64,000 bases of DNA, taken from contig URDJ01000005.1 in assembly GCA_900546615.1 (NCBI GenBank), positions 1 to 64,000 on the forward strand, given 5' to 3'. Below the pieces are notes generated by a model. That model was not told the DNA's origin. It saw only the letters and a program-made list of their open reading frames with translations, and searched no databases. Below are positions 16,948 to 25,584 of the stretch, in pieces; position 1 is the first letter of the stretch; each line of letters starts with the position of its first letter. The position numbers and the translations under genes are program-made. This stretch comes from an uncultured Eubacteriales bacterium. GTDB taxonomy: Bacteria; Bacillota; Clostridia; Oscillospirales; Oscillospiraceae.

Positions 16948-18057
16948 ATGGCAAAACGCATTCTGACAGAGGAACAGCTCATCGACGTCATATGGGGCGC
17001 AACGCTCATGGGCGGCGGCGGTGGCGGGGCAATGGTCGGCGGCACCGACCTGCTCGAGACTTACAAGCGCCTGCACCCGGAAAAGCCCGTACAGCTCACG
17101 CTCTATGAGACCTGCGACATGGACCCGAACGCCTACGCGGCTGTTACCGCCGGTATGGGAGCTCCCACCGTGCTCAAGAACGTGGACTTCTCGCTCTACG
17201 CCGTGAACGCCTTCAACGCGCTCAAGGACATGGCGGCCAAGATGGACCCGCCGCGCAAGCTCGAGTACAGCATACCCGTCGAGCTCGGCGGCTTCAACAC
17301 CTTCTGCCCCATGCTCATTTCCCTGCTCAACGACATACCCTTCATCGACTGCGACGGCGCAGGCCGCGCCGTGCCCGCGCTGGACACCCTGCTCCTGCAC
17401 ATAAACGGCCTCGATACCTCGCCCCTCGCCATGGCCGACGGCAAGGACAACCGCGTCAACATTACTCTCAAGGACCCCAAGGACGCGCCCATGGGCGAGG
17501 AGATAGGCCGCTGGATCTGCACCGCCTTCGGTCAGATAGCCGGCCTCTCCGGCTGGATGGTCAAAAAGTCCGACATCGAGAGCAGCCTGCCCACCGGCAC
17601 CGTCACGCTCTGCGAGAAGATCGGCCGCGAACTGCGCGCCTGCGCCAAAAACGGCGGAGACGTCTTCGGCAACCTCAACCGCGCAGGCGTCGAGTGCCGC
17701 TTCCTCGCCAAGGGCAAGGTCGTAAAGTGCGAGAACGTCCAGCAGAAGGGCTTTGATTACGGCAAGGTCTACGTCGAGGCCGAGAACGGAATGTGGACCA
17801 TCTATTTCCAGAACGAAAACCTCATGGTCTCGCATGACGACGTTCCCGTCATGACCGTACCCGACATCACCTGCTACTACAACGCGAAGACGGGCGAGCC
17901 CCTGACGAACGCCGACATCACCGAGGGTCTCGAGATCGTCCTCGGCGCCATCAAGGCTCCCGACGCCTGGTGGAAGAACCCGAACATGTTCGAGATTTGG
18001 AAGCCCTTCCTCGAGAACGTCGGCTATGAGGGCGGCAACATCCCCTTCAGCAAATAA
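16948..18057 (+). CDS. DUF917 family protein
   Basis: 369 residues matching the DUF917 family (related to S-methyl thiohydantoin desulfurase domains): Gly-rich TLMGGGGGGAMVGG at residues 18-32, VELGGFNTF near 113, and DGAGRAVPALDTLL near 140. It usually occurs beside NCS1 permeases and hydantoinase-like genes. It probably acts on a hydantoin-like or cyclic amide compound, but the reaction here is unknown. I use the ATG at 16948 because GGAGG precedes it; the frame is open 14 codons further up without a site. It is the first gene of a three-gene set with the permease and the dipeptidase. Confidence 0.8.
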   Translation: MAKRILTEEQLIDVIWGATLMGGGGGGAMVGGTDLLETYKRLHPEKPVQLTLYETCDMDPNAYAAVTAGMGAPTVLKNVDFSLYAVNAFNALKDMAAKMDPPRKLEYSIPVELGGFNTFCPMLISLLNDIPFIDCDGAGRAVPALDTLLLHINGLDTSPLAMADGKDNRVNITLKDPKDAPMGEEIGRWICTAFGQIAGLSGWMVKKSDIESSLPTGTVTLCEKIGRELRACAKNGGDVFGNLNRAGVECRFLAKGKVVKCENVQQKGFDYGKVYVEAENGMWTIYFQNENLMVSHDDVPVMTVPDITCYYNAKTGEPLTNADITEGLEIVLGAIKAPDAWWKNPNMFEIWKPFLENVGYEGGNIPFSK

Positions 18058-18068
18058 TCACACTCCTT

Positions 18069-18099
18069 GGACATGGCCGGGGAGCTCCCGGCCATGTCC
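18069..18099. other. Perfect hairpin without U-tract
   Basis: 31-nt near-perfect palindrome with 13-bp arms (GGACATGGCCGGG) around a GAGCT loop between the DUF917 and permease genes. No U-run follows, so it is more likely an mRNA-stability or differential-expression element than a terminator. Confidence 0.5.
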
Positions 18100-18152
18100 G
18101 AATAAAGCGAAAGGAAGCGCATCAAGGGTAAGAAAAAAGAAAGGGAGATAAT

Positions 18153-19493
18153 ATGGAAGAGAACAGGAACGTTCAGACAGAAACCACAAGCGGCGACAAG
18201 GGTATGTCCCAGATCCTGCCGCACGAGAAGCGCAGCTGGTGGAGCGTCGCCTTCATCTGGATTGGCACGATGATATGCATCCCGATGCTTATGGTCGGCG
18301 GCATGTTCGGCGGCGCGCTGACGCTCGGCACCACCTTTATAGTCACGGTCATAGGCTTCGCCATCTGCTGCTTCCTGATGGTCATGGGCGGCATCATAGG
18401 CTCCGATCTGGGCCTGAACGCGACGATGACCTCGACCCGCGCCTTCGGCATGACGGGCGCGAACTTTTCAATGGCGCTGGTGGTGTTCATTGCCGAGGCC
18501 GGCTGGTTTGCCGTGCAGACCGCCACCTGCGCCCTCGCGGCCAACACGCTCATGGAGCTCTTCGGAGTCACCGTGCCCTTCTGGCTCTCCTGCGTGATAT
18601 GGGGCACGATAATGTTCATAACCGCCGTCTACGGCGTCAAGTGGATGGCATGGCTCAACTACATAGCCGTGCCTCTGCTCGTCATACTCTGCGCCTACGG
18701 CGCGATACACACGATAAGCGGCGTCGGCTGGGGATATATCTCAAGCGCCGTCACCGAAAACGCCATGTCCATCCCCGCGTCCATCTCGACGGTCATCGGC
18801 CTCTTCGCCCTGGGCGCGACCTGCAACAGCGACTATACGCGCTACTGCCGCACAAGGGGCGACGTCGTCAAGGGTACGCTGCTCGGCGTCCTGCCTGCGG
18901 CGGTGCTTATGATAATGGTCGGCGCAATCATGGCCATAGGCACCGGCAACTACGACGTCACGAGCATGTTCGCCGGCCTCGGCCTGCCTGTCATCGCCAT
19001 GCTGGTGCTCATCCTCGCCACCTGGACTACAAACACCGGCAACGCCTACATGTCCGGCCTCGCGGCCTGCAAGATGTTCAATGTGAAAGACAAGTACCGC
19101 CCGCAGGTCACCATGGCTGTAGGCGTGCTCGGCATAGTACTGGCCATCATGGGCCTCGCCGACGTGCTGAACACCTACATCACCATCCTCGGTGCGGTCG
19201 TTCCGCCCATCATGGGTATAGTAATCGGTGATTACTGGGTCATCTGCAAGGGCAAAAAGGAGCTATGGAAACCCCAGCGCGGCGTCAACTGGGTCGGCAT
19301 CATCGCCTGGGTCTGCGGCGGCGGCTTCGCCATATGCGAGACCATACCCGTATTTACGGTCTTCAGTCCCGCGCTTGACGGTGTTATAATATCCTTCGTG
19401 GTCTACATCGTGCTCTACAAGCTGCTCGCCAGGACCCCGCTCGTCGGCCAGGGCGAGATGACCATTGAAGAGGCCACGGTGCGAGCCAAATAA
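18153..19493 (+). CDS. NCS1-family nucleobase/hydantoin:cation symporter (cytosine-permease-like)
   Basis: 446 residues with about twelve membrane segments. MTSTRAFGMTGANF near residue 90, the helix after it, and NSDYTRYCR near 224 are typical of the CodB/NCS1 family. It imports a nucleobase, allantoin or hydantoin with Na+ or H+. AAGGGAG precedes the ATG. Together with DUF917 and the PucR regulator it points to uptake and breakdown of a small cyclic nitrogen compound; the exact solute cannot be read. Confidence 0.9.
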   Translation: MEENRNVQTETTSGDKGMSQILPHEKRSWWSVAFIWIGTMICIPMLMVGGMFGGALTLGTTFIVTVIGFAICCFLMVMGGIIGSDLGLNATMTSTRAFGMTGANFSMALVVFIAEAGWFAVQTATCALAANTLMELFGVTVPFWLSCVIWGTIMFITAVYGVKWMAWLNYIAVPLLVILCAYGAIHTISGVGWGYISSAVTENAMSIPASISTVIGLFALGATCNSDYTRYCRTRGDVVKGTLLGVLPAAVLMIMVGAIMAIGTGNYDVTSMFAGLGLPVIAMLVLILATWTTNTGNAYMSGLAACKMFNVKDKYRPQVTMAVGVLGIVLAIMGLADVLNTYITILGAVVPPIMGIVIGDYWVICKGKKELWKPQRGVNWVGIIAWVCGGGFAICETIPVFTVFSPALDGVIISFVVYIVLYKLLARTPLVGQGEMTIEEATVRAK

Positions 19494-19527
19494 TACGACG
19501 ATACACTTTCCCTGCTTTTTCTCTCCC

Positions 19528-19560
19528 GGGAAGGCCGGCATGCTGACATCCGGCCTTCCC
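19528..19560. other. Hairpin without U-tract before pepD
   Basis: 11-bp stem GGGAAGGCCGG (19528-19538) with CCGGCCTTCCC (19550-19560). No U-run on either side. This is the second such element in this gene set. Confidence 0.45.
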
Positions 19561-19587
19561 AAACTCCCTTTTGAAAGGATGTAACAA

Positions 19588-21036
19588 ATGAGCAAAAAAG
19601 ACGCACTCAACACCGTACTCGACGAGTTTTTGAAGATCACGCGCATACCCCGCCCCTCGCACCACGAGGAGAAGATAGGCCGATATCTCATGGACTGGGC
19701 GGCGGAACACGGGCTCAAGGCGGAGATGGACGCCATGGGCAGCGTCATCATCGACAAGCCCGCATCGCCCGGCTGCGAGAACGTGCCGAGGGTGATACTT
19801 CAGTCGCACATGGATATGGTATGCGTCGCCGCCGAGGGCGTGAGCTTCGACCCGCTAAGCGACCCCATCAAGGTCATATATGACGGCGAGACCATACGTG
19901 CGGACGGCACGAGCCTCGGCGCGGACGACGGCATCGGCATCGCCCTGTCGCTGTATCTTCTCTCGGACGACAGCCTGAGGCACGGGCCGCTGCGTGCAGT
20001 CATTACGACGAACGAGGAGGACGGCATGGATTCCATCGCGCTCGAGCCGAAATATCTCGAGGGCAAGTATCTCATTAACCTGGACTGGGAGACCATAGGC
20101 TCGCTGTGCAACTCCTGCGCGGGCGGCGACTTTTTCAACTACAGGCGCACGGCGGACTGGGGCGCGGTTCCAGCGGGCAGCATCGGGTTTGAGCTGAGCT
20201 TCCGCGGCCTGCTCGGAGGGCACTCCGGCGTCGGTATCAACAAGGGCCACGCCAACGCCATAGTCAGCGCCGCGACCGCGCTGCAGGCGCTCAGGCAGGC
20301 CGGTATCGCCTTCCGCATCGGCTCCTTCAGCGGCGGCCAGGCGAAGAATGCCATAGCGGCCCAGGCGCGCGCAGTCATCACGCTGGATGCATCGAAGGCG
20401 GACGAGGCCAAAGCGGTACTAGCAGGCTTTGAGCGGGAGTTCCGCGACTGCTATGGCAACATTGAGCCGGATATGGAGCTGCGTTTCGGCCCTGTCGCGG
20501 TGCCGGAGAAGGTGCTCTCAGAGCAGACGAGCTATGCGCTTGCAGGACTGATGTGCAGCGTTCCGAACAACGTACACACTATGAGTCCCTTCGTGGACGG
20601 GTTGGTCGAAAGCTCGTCGAACCTCGGCGTCGTGGAGGTCGGAGACCGCGACATCCGCTTCACTGTGTTTGCACGCAGCTCAGTGGCGTATCAGGCTACG
20701 CAGCTTGGCCTTATCTGCTCCGCTCTCAGCGAGGCCTTCGGCTTTGAGTTCGAGAGCGAGGGCCACGTCCCGGGCTGGGCGGTAAATCCGAACAGCAAAC
20801 TGACGCCCATTGCCTGTGATATCTACGAGCGCCTGACCGGGGAAAAAATGATAGTGGAGCCGGTGCATGCCGGTGTGGAGTGTGGAGCCTTTGCGGAAAA
20901 GAATCCTGAGCTGGATATGATCTCCATGGGCCCCACCCTCCTCGACGTCCACACGCCGAATGAGACCTGCAAGGTGGCCGACGTAAAGCTCACGGCTGAA
21001 CTGCTGGTCGGAATAATTGAGGAGCTCGCAGGGTGA
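19588..21036 (+). CDS. pepD: PepD-like cytosolic dipeptidase (beta-Ala-His dipeptidase, M20C)
   Basis: 482 residues, the PepD/M20C length. Metal-site residues are visible: His74 in QSHMDMVC, Asp113 in GADDGIG, the acid pair in TTNEEDGMDS at 143-145, and a late His in VHAGVECG. The lid segment LLGGHSGVGINKGHANAI is also typical. It hydrolyses dipeptides such as Xaa-His in the cytoplasm. AAAGGA precedes the ATG. Position after the DUF917 and NCS1 genes suggests it could open an amide or dipeptide-like product of that route, though it may simply be a peptidase. Confidence 0.9.
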   Translation: MSKKDALNTVLDEFLKITRIPRPSHHEEKIGRYLMDWAAEHGLKAEMDAMGSVIIDKPASPGCENVPRVILQSHMDMVCVAAEGVSFDPLSDPIKVIYDGETIRADGTSLGADDGIGIALSLYLLSDDSLRHGPLRAVITTNEEDGMDSIALEPKYLEGKYLINLDWETIGSLCNSCAGGDFFNYRRTADWGAVPAGSIGFELSFRGLLGGHSGVGINKGHANAIVSAATALQALRQAGIAFRIGSFSGGQAKNAIAAQARAVITLDASKADEAKAVLAGFEREFRDCYGNIEPDMELRFGPVAVPEKVLSEQTSYALAGLMCSVPNNVHTMSPFVDGLVESSSNLGVVEVGDRDIRFTVFARSSVAYQATQLGLICSALSEAFGFEFESEGHVPGWAVNPNSKLTPIACDIYERLTGEKMIVEPVHAGVECGAFAEKNPELDMISMGPTLLDVHTPNETCKVADVKLTAELLVGIIEELAG

Positions 21037-21076
21037 CCCCGGCAAGCCCCTCTTAATATGGACAAATTTGACCCAC

Positions 21077-21107
21077 GCCGCCGGGGCCCTCTGCCCCGGC
21101 GGCTTTG
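21077..21107 (+). terminator. Terminator after pepD
   Basis: 11-bp GC stem GCCGCCGGGGC (21077-21087) with GCCCCGGCGGC (21093-21103), then TTTG. It ends the rightward operon just before the convergent gene's stop at 21113. Confidence 0.65.
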
Positions 21108-21112
21108 TGCGC

Positions 21113-21868
21113 TCAGGCCGCGTCATCCAGCGGCGGTCTGCTCTCGCTCGCCTCCGGCCGGCAGGTCTTTACGCCGAATGTGAAATAGATTATATGAAAG
21201 ATCCAGACGCCGCCCAGTACGGCACAGGGTATGTAAAGTCCCTTGAGATACATCATCGTGAAGCCGATGGACATGAGCGCCGTCACGGTGAGTATCACGC
21301 GCAGCTTCGTCTCGCGCGTCATGCCGCGGCCCTTCACATAGCTCTCGAGGTTATTTTTATAGAGCCTGGTGTTTATGAACCAACTGTGCAGACGTTCCGA
21401 ACTCCTGGCAAAGCTGAACGCCGCCAGCAGCAGGAATGGAAAAGCCGGTATCATGGGAAGTACCGCGCCGACCGCGCCCAGTCCTACACCCATGCAGCCA
21501 AACGCTATCCAAAACAGTCTTTTCAATTTCATGCCTGTCCCTCCCGTTCTCTTTCCTCTCCGGCTCTCCATCACATGACGCACTGCCATCACAGGGTGGT
21601 GCAGCAGCATTCTCGGGCCGGAAAAACGCATAACTTTGCGAATCTTTTCCCTCATTTCCGGCTTGTAACAATGCACGCGGCAATTGGAGCAAAAAGTCTT
21701 TGTCTCCATGAAGGGGCACCTGTCGCTTCTCATAACGGAGTATTCCGCAAGCTCCCGGCACTCCGGGCAAAGGCCCTTCTGGGTGCCGTGGAGCTTTTTG
21801 CAGTACAGCCGTATCATCAGCTGAACCACCTGCTTTTCACGCTCTCTTTTGCTCTCAGCCGCACTCAT
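21113..21868 (-). CDS. YgbA-like and DUF454 (YbaN-like) fusion protein
   Basis: 251 residues with two recognisable parts. Residues 1-102 resemble the YgbA (nitrous-oxide-stimulated promoter) family with a Cys cluster (C34, C37, C51, C60, C63, C67) and KPEMREKIRKVMRFSGPRML. Residues 113-235 are DUF454 (GAVLPMIPAFPFLLLAAFSF, ARSSERLHSW), a small membrane protein with about four helices. The linker codons themselves form a Shine-Dalgarno site (GGGAGG) before Met113, so DUF454 may also be made alone. The ATG at 21868 has GGAGG eight bases upstream and overlaps the ABC gene by 14 bp. Function unknown; the context suggests envelope or metal/heme-related export. Confidence 0.85.
   Translation of the reverse strand: MSAAESKREREKQVVQLMIRLYCKKLHGTQKGLCPECRELAEYSVMRSDRCPFMETKTFCSNCRVHCYKPEMREKIRKVMRFSGPRMLLHHPVMAVRHVMESRRGKRTGGTGMKLKRLFWIAFGCMGVGLGAVGAVLPMIPAFPFLLLAAFSFARSSERLHSWFINTRLYKNNLESYVKGRGMTRETKLRVILTVTALMSIGFTMMYLKGLYIPCAVLGGVWIFHIIYFTFGVKTCRPEASESRPPLDDAA
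21530..21545 (-). promoter_or_regulatory. Internal ribosome binding site and start for the DUF454 half
   Basis: On the minus strand GGGAGG lies about eight bases before an in-frame ATG at 21532-21530, exactly at the domain border of the fusion protein. It looks like the leftover start signal of a formerly separate gene that may still work. Confidence 0.55.
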
Positions 21869-23546
21869 ACATACGGCCTCCTTCCACTCGGTATATCCTG
21901 TCTGCAATAGCCATGGTGGATTCCCTGTGCGAAACGATAACGATGCTCCTCTTATGCTTCTGCTCTTTCAGGGCGCGGAGTATCATGCCCTCGTTGATGC
22001 TGTCCACGTTGCTGGTCGGTTCATCGAGCAGTATCAATTCACTGCCACGCAGGAATGCCCTGGCAAGGCCGATGCGCTGCTTCTCACCGGCCGAGAGGTT
22101 GTCTCCCAAGGTACCTACACGCGTCTGATATCCCTCCGGCAGCGAGAGGATAAAATCATGGACGGACGCAAGTTTGCATGCCGCCTCTATTTCCCCGCGC
22201 GAAGCTCCAGGCCGGGCTATGCGCAGATTGTATTCTATCGTCTCGTCAAGCAGGCAGGTCGTCTGACTTACCATGGTAACGTGCTCGAGAATGTTGTGCG
22301 TATTGACACTGTCTATATCTGCTCCGTTGTACTCTATCCGGCCGCTGTCCTTCTGCCAGAACCGAAGCAGCAGCTTCAGGAATGTTGATTTACCACAGCC
22401 GGACGCCCCCACTATGCCGACGATCTCTCCCTTCTTTGCATACATGCAGATGTCGTTCAGCACCTGCGTCGCCCCGTCATATGAAAAAGACAGGCCATTT
22501 ACTGAAAGCTCCTCAAAATCGCCAAGCTCGACGCCGCTTTCAACCGGACGTACGGCCGGCTCTTCCACCAGCAGATCCAGCACCCTGTCGCCTGAGGCAA
22601 GAGTCTGTGTCAGATTCCCAGGCAGTGCTGATATGGCTATCACCGGGCCAAATGAGCCGAACACGGCGGTCACACCGACTACCATCCGGCCGATCGTCAG
22701 CTCGCCGCGCACAGTAAGAACGACGCCAATTGCCAGGACAAGTAATATGAAAGCGGTGACTATGAGCTCTGTCGATGACGACGCCTTTGTGATACTGCGC
22801 TTCATTTTCTTTGTCTCATTTAGAAGCACATCGGAGCGGCGGTCGACCTCCATCCTTCGCTTTTCCCCTCCGTTATGAAGGACGATGTCTTTTATTCCCT
22901 TGATGCTGTCAAGGAAAAATGCGTTGAAGTCTGCAAACTCGGCCCGGTAGCGCACGCCCGAGGCCTTCAGCTGTGCCGAGGAGAGCATTGGCGCCAGTAT
23001 CCCCACGGTAATGTACCCCGTGACCGCCGCCAGGGATAGCCACCAGTTGGCCGCGATCCCCACAAACATCGCAACGGATGCAGATACCAGCATTGCAATG
23101 CATATTGGCGAGATGGTGTGAGCGTAGAATACCTCCAGCGTTTCTATATCCGAGGTTATCATGGCAATAATGGAGCCCTTCTGCTTGCTCTCCAGCTTTG
23201 CAGGGCACAGCAGCCGCAGAGCGCCGAATATCCTGTCCCTCAGCACCGCCAGCAGGCGGAACGCAATATAGTGGTTGCTGTACTGCTCAAAGTAGCGAAG
23301 GAAACCCCGCAGCACTCCGCATCCCACGGCAAGGGCCATCAAAGCGCCATAGGATACGGCGAGGTCTTCACCGAGCGCCCTGGCTATGCCGGCAGCGCCG
23401 GAGAGCGTAACTCCCATTGCGCACAAATTGCCCACCGTACCGTTTAAAACAGCCAGGAGCATCACATACGCAAGGCTGCCCAGCAGAAGTATGAGGCTCG
23501 CCATGATCCTGGCCCCGCTTCTGCGCAGTTTTTGCCTGCCGTTCAT
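21855..23546 (-). CDS. ABC exporter half, permease-ATPase fusion (CydC-like)
   Basis: 563 residues: six hydrophobic segments over about residues 12-310, then an ATPase domain with Walker A GASGCGKST near 375, Q-loop VSQTTC, signature LSAGEKQ, Walker B LILLDEPTSNVD and H-loop VSHRES. The layout matches CydC-type half-transporters. With the partner encoded just upstream (4-bp overlap) it should form a heterodimeric exporter in the membrane. Possible cargo includes thiols, heme-related compounds or peptides; sequence reading cannot decide. There are no cytochrome bd genes nearby, so a direct CydDC role is uncertain. Confidence 0.85.
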   Translation of the reverse strand: MNGRQKLRRSGARIMASLILLLGSLAYVMLLAVLNGTVGNLCAMGVTLSGAAGIARALGEDLAVSYGALMALAVGCGVLRGFLRYFEQYSNHYIAFRLLAVLRDRIFGALRLLCPAKLESKQKGSIIAMITSDIETLEVFYAHTISPICIAMLVSASVAMFVGIAANWWLSLAAVTGYITVGILAPMLSSAQLKASGVRYRAEFADFNAFFLDSIKGIKDIVLHNGGEKRRMEVDRRSDVLLNETKKMKRSITKASSSTELIVTAFILLVLAIGVVLTVRGELTIGRMVVGVTAVFGSFGPVIAISALPGNLTQTLASGDRVLDLLVEEPAVRPVESGVELGDFEELSVNGLSFSYDGATQVLNDICMYAKKGEIVGIVGASGCGKSTFLKLLLRFWQKDSGRIEYNGADIDSVNTHNILEHVTMVSQTTCLLDETIEYNLRIARPGASRGEIEAACKLASVHDFILSLPEGYQTRVGTLGDNLSAGEKQRIGLARAFLRGSELILLDEPTSNVDSINEGMILRALKEQKHKRSIVIVSHRESTMAIADRIYRVEGGRMYECG

Positions 23547-25282
23547 GCTCTCACCTCCGCGTAGCCTTCCTCAAGCTCCTTCTGAGCGTAGTACAGCCTC
23601 GCATATCCGCCGCCGAGGGACATCAGTTCGCCATGTGTGCCGCACTCGAGTACCCTGCCGGACTCCATATAATAGATCCTGTCCGACGGCACCACGTTGG
23701 CCAGCCTGTGCGATATCACGATTACCGACTTCTCACGCGCCAGCTTCCTTATTCCCTCCATGATTATGGCTTCGCTTTCAATGTCGATGTTGCTTGTGGC
23801 CTCATCGAAAATATATACGTCCTTGTCCGCCGCCAGATTTACAGCAAGAGCCAGCCTCTGTTTCTGCCCGCCTGAAATATTGGCGCCATCCTCAGCTATG
23901 ACCTTGTCCAGCCCGCCGTTGCTGCGGATGAACCCCGCAAGATCCACTTCCTCCAACGCCCTGTATATCTCTTTATCTCCAGCGTCTTCTTTCGCAAGCA
24001 GGAAATTCTGACGGACAGTCTCATTGAAAATGTAAGTGTTGTAGCTGACTACCGAAAGGTGTGAGTAATAATCCTCCCTCGACAGCTCCGATATCTGCCT
24101 GCCGCCCGAAGTCACACGCCCGTCATCCGGGCGCAGGGCGCCTGTCAACAGATTTACTACCGTCGTTTTCCCACAGCCCGACTCTCCGACAATGGACGTC
24201 ATTCCCGGATTGAGAAAGTCCATATTCACATTTTCCAACACCCTGCGCTTGCCATCATAGGAGAAATCCACGCTCTCAAGCCGGAGTCTGATATCCTCCG
24301 CTATCGCTTCACCCCACACCGGGTCTGGCTGTTCCAGGAGCGATATGAGCTTGTGACCTGCGCTGACACCGTTCATTGCCACATGGAACGCGGAACCGAA
24401 GGCCCTGAGCGGCAAAAAGAATTCCACGGCGACCAATATCAGAAACAGCCCTTCATAAGGCGACAGGCCCCGGCCGGCAACTCCCCACAGCGTGAGCGCC
24501 ACGCCCAGCCCCGCTCCGCCGTAAGCCACAAGATCCATTATCGTAGTGCTTGCCAGCTGCATCACCAGCACCTTCATTGTAATTCGGCGAAACCGCTCGC
24601 TCGCCCCATTCATTCGTAAGTGCTGGGCTTCGTCAGCGTCAAATATTTTCAGCTCCTTCAGCCCCTGCACGCTGTCAAGAAATGCATCGCCCATTGAGGT
24701 ATATTCGCTCCAATACTTCGCAAAAATGCGTTTGGCATAGCGTGATACGACCACTATTGACAGAGGAATGAGCGGCACACACGCCAGCAGCAGTACGGCC
24801 AGCCGCCAGTCAACCCACACAGTGACCCCAAACAGGAGCACCGGAGCCAGCATTGCATAGAAGAATTGGGGTATATAAGTTGAATAGTAAAGGTCCAGTT
24901 GCTCTATCCCCTCCAGAGCGACCTGAGTCAAGCCCGCCATATTCATGTCTTCAGTTGAGCACACGCCGAGCCTGACTATCTTTTCATAGGCCCTTTGCCG
25001 AAGCTCTTTCTTCGTCTTCCTTCCCAGGGCATCCTTGCAATGGCCTGCCAGGCGCGCCGCACAGCAGCGCAGTGCCGCGCAAAGTGCCAACACCAGGCCA
25101 GGACAGATGAAAATCGCCGGCCCTTCTCCGCAACTCTCATAATTGGATGCCAGCCAAATCGTCCAGCAAATGCATGCCGTAATTGCTATGTTTGCCATCT
25201 GCCCAAACAGCATCAGTACTACAGCGCATCCGATGTATCGTCTGTTTTTGCCCAACAGCCGAAACAGCTTCCCGTCTATCAT
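23543..25282 (-). CDS. ABC exporter half, permease-ATPase fusion (CydD-like)
   Basis: 579 residues: six membrane segments, then an ATPase domain with Walker A GESGCGKTT near 372, signature ISGGQKQ, Walker B VYIFDEATSNID and H-loop ISHRLA. The Q-loop position reads SVVSYNTYIFN, with Tyr where Gln is normal, so this half may be catalytically altered. First gene of the three-gene leftward operon, behind a strong promoter with inverted-repeat operators. Only a GAGG very close to the ATG is seen as ribosome site, so translation may be modest. Confidence 0.85.
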   Translation of the reverse strand: MIDGKLFRLLGKNRRYIGCAVVLMLFGQMANIAITACICWTIWLASNYESCGEGPAIFICPGLVLALCAALRCCAARLAGHCKDALGRKTKKELRQRAYEKIVRLGVCSTEDMNMAGLTQVALEGIEQLDLYYSTYIPQFFYAMLAPVLLFGVTVWVDWRLAVLLLACVPLIPLSIVVVSRYAKRIFAKYWSEYTSMGDAFLDSVQGLKELKIFDADEAQHLRMNGASERFRRITMKVLVMQLASTTIMDLVAYGGAGLGVALTLWGVAGRGLSPYEGLFLILVAVEFFLPLRAFGSAFHVAMNGVSAGHKLISLLEQPDPVWGEAIAEDIRLRLESVDFSYDGKRRVLENVNMDFLNPGMTSIVGESGCGKTTVVNLLTGALRPDDGRVTSGGRQISELSREDYYSHLSVVSYNTYIFNETVRQNFLLAKEDAGDKEIYRALEEVDLAGFIRSNGGLDKVIAEDGANISGGQKQRLALAVNLAADKDVYIFDEATSNIDIESEAIIMEGIRKLAREKSVIVISHRLANVVPSDRIYYMESGRVLECGTHGELMSLGGGYARLYYAQKELEEGYAEVRA

Positions 25283-25311
25283 ACCTCACACTCCGATAAC
25301 GCCATCGTTCA

Positions 25312-25405
25312 GTTAGATACAGCTAACCTTGCTGCAAACAAAATCGGCAGCGATTAGCTGCCGCTAACTATCCTGTAGTATACTTCATCATTTGAGCAAA
25401 GTCAA
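25312..25405 (-). promoter_or_regulatory. Promoter and operators of the ABC exporter operon
   Basis: Minus strand: TTGACT (25405-25400), 17-bp spacer, TATACT (25382-25377). Directly downstream, TTAGC-N4-GCTAA (25354-25367) covers the expected transcription start, and a second inverted repeat GTTAG-N6-CTAAC lies at 25312-25327. A small hairpin GGCAGC/GCTGCC (25346-25362) followed by GATTTTG could also attenuate. The repeats recall metal-regulator (DtxR/IdeR-like) boxes only loosely; the regulator is not in the window. Confidence 0.65.
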
Positions 25406-25515
25406 TTACTTTAAGCTAAATAACCGTGGCTTCGAGCGACTGAGCGGATACCAGTGCAGCGCAGAGATCACCATACACATTTCAAAAACGACAGCGTAAA
25501 AACTGATAAAAATGG

Positions 25516-25544
25516 TTGCAAATCGTTTTATAAGTGAATATAAT
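25516..25544 (+). promoter_or_regulatory. Promoter of the LacI regulator gene
   Basis: TTGCAA (25516-25521), 17-bp spacer, TATAAT (25539-25544). The spacer starts with ATCGTTTTAT, so the segment GCAAATCGTTTT could be a LacI-type half-symmetric autoregulatory site. Confidence 0.65.
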
Positions 25545-25584
25545 AAATTTTAATAATCAAAACTAAAGTGATTTAGGTGAGTTT

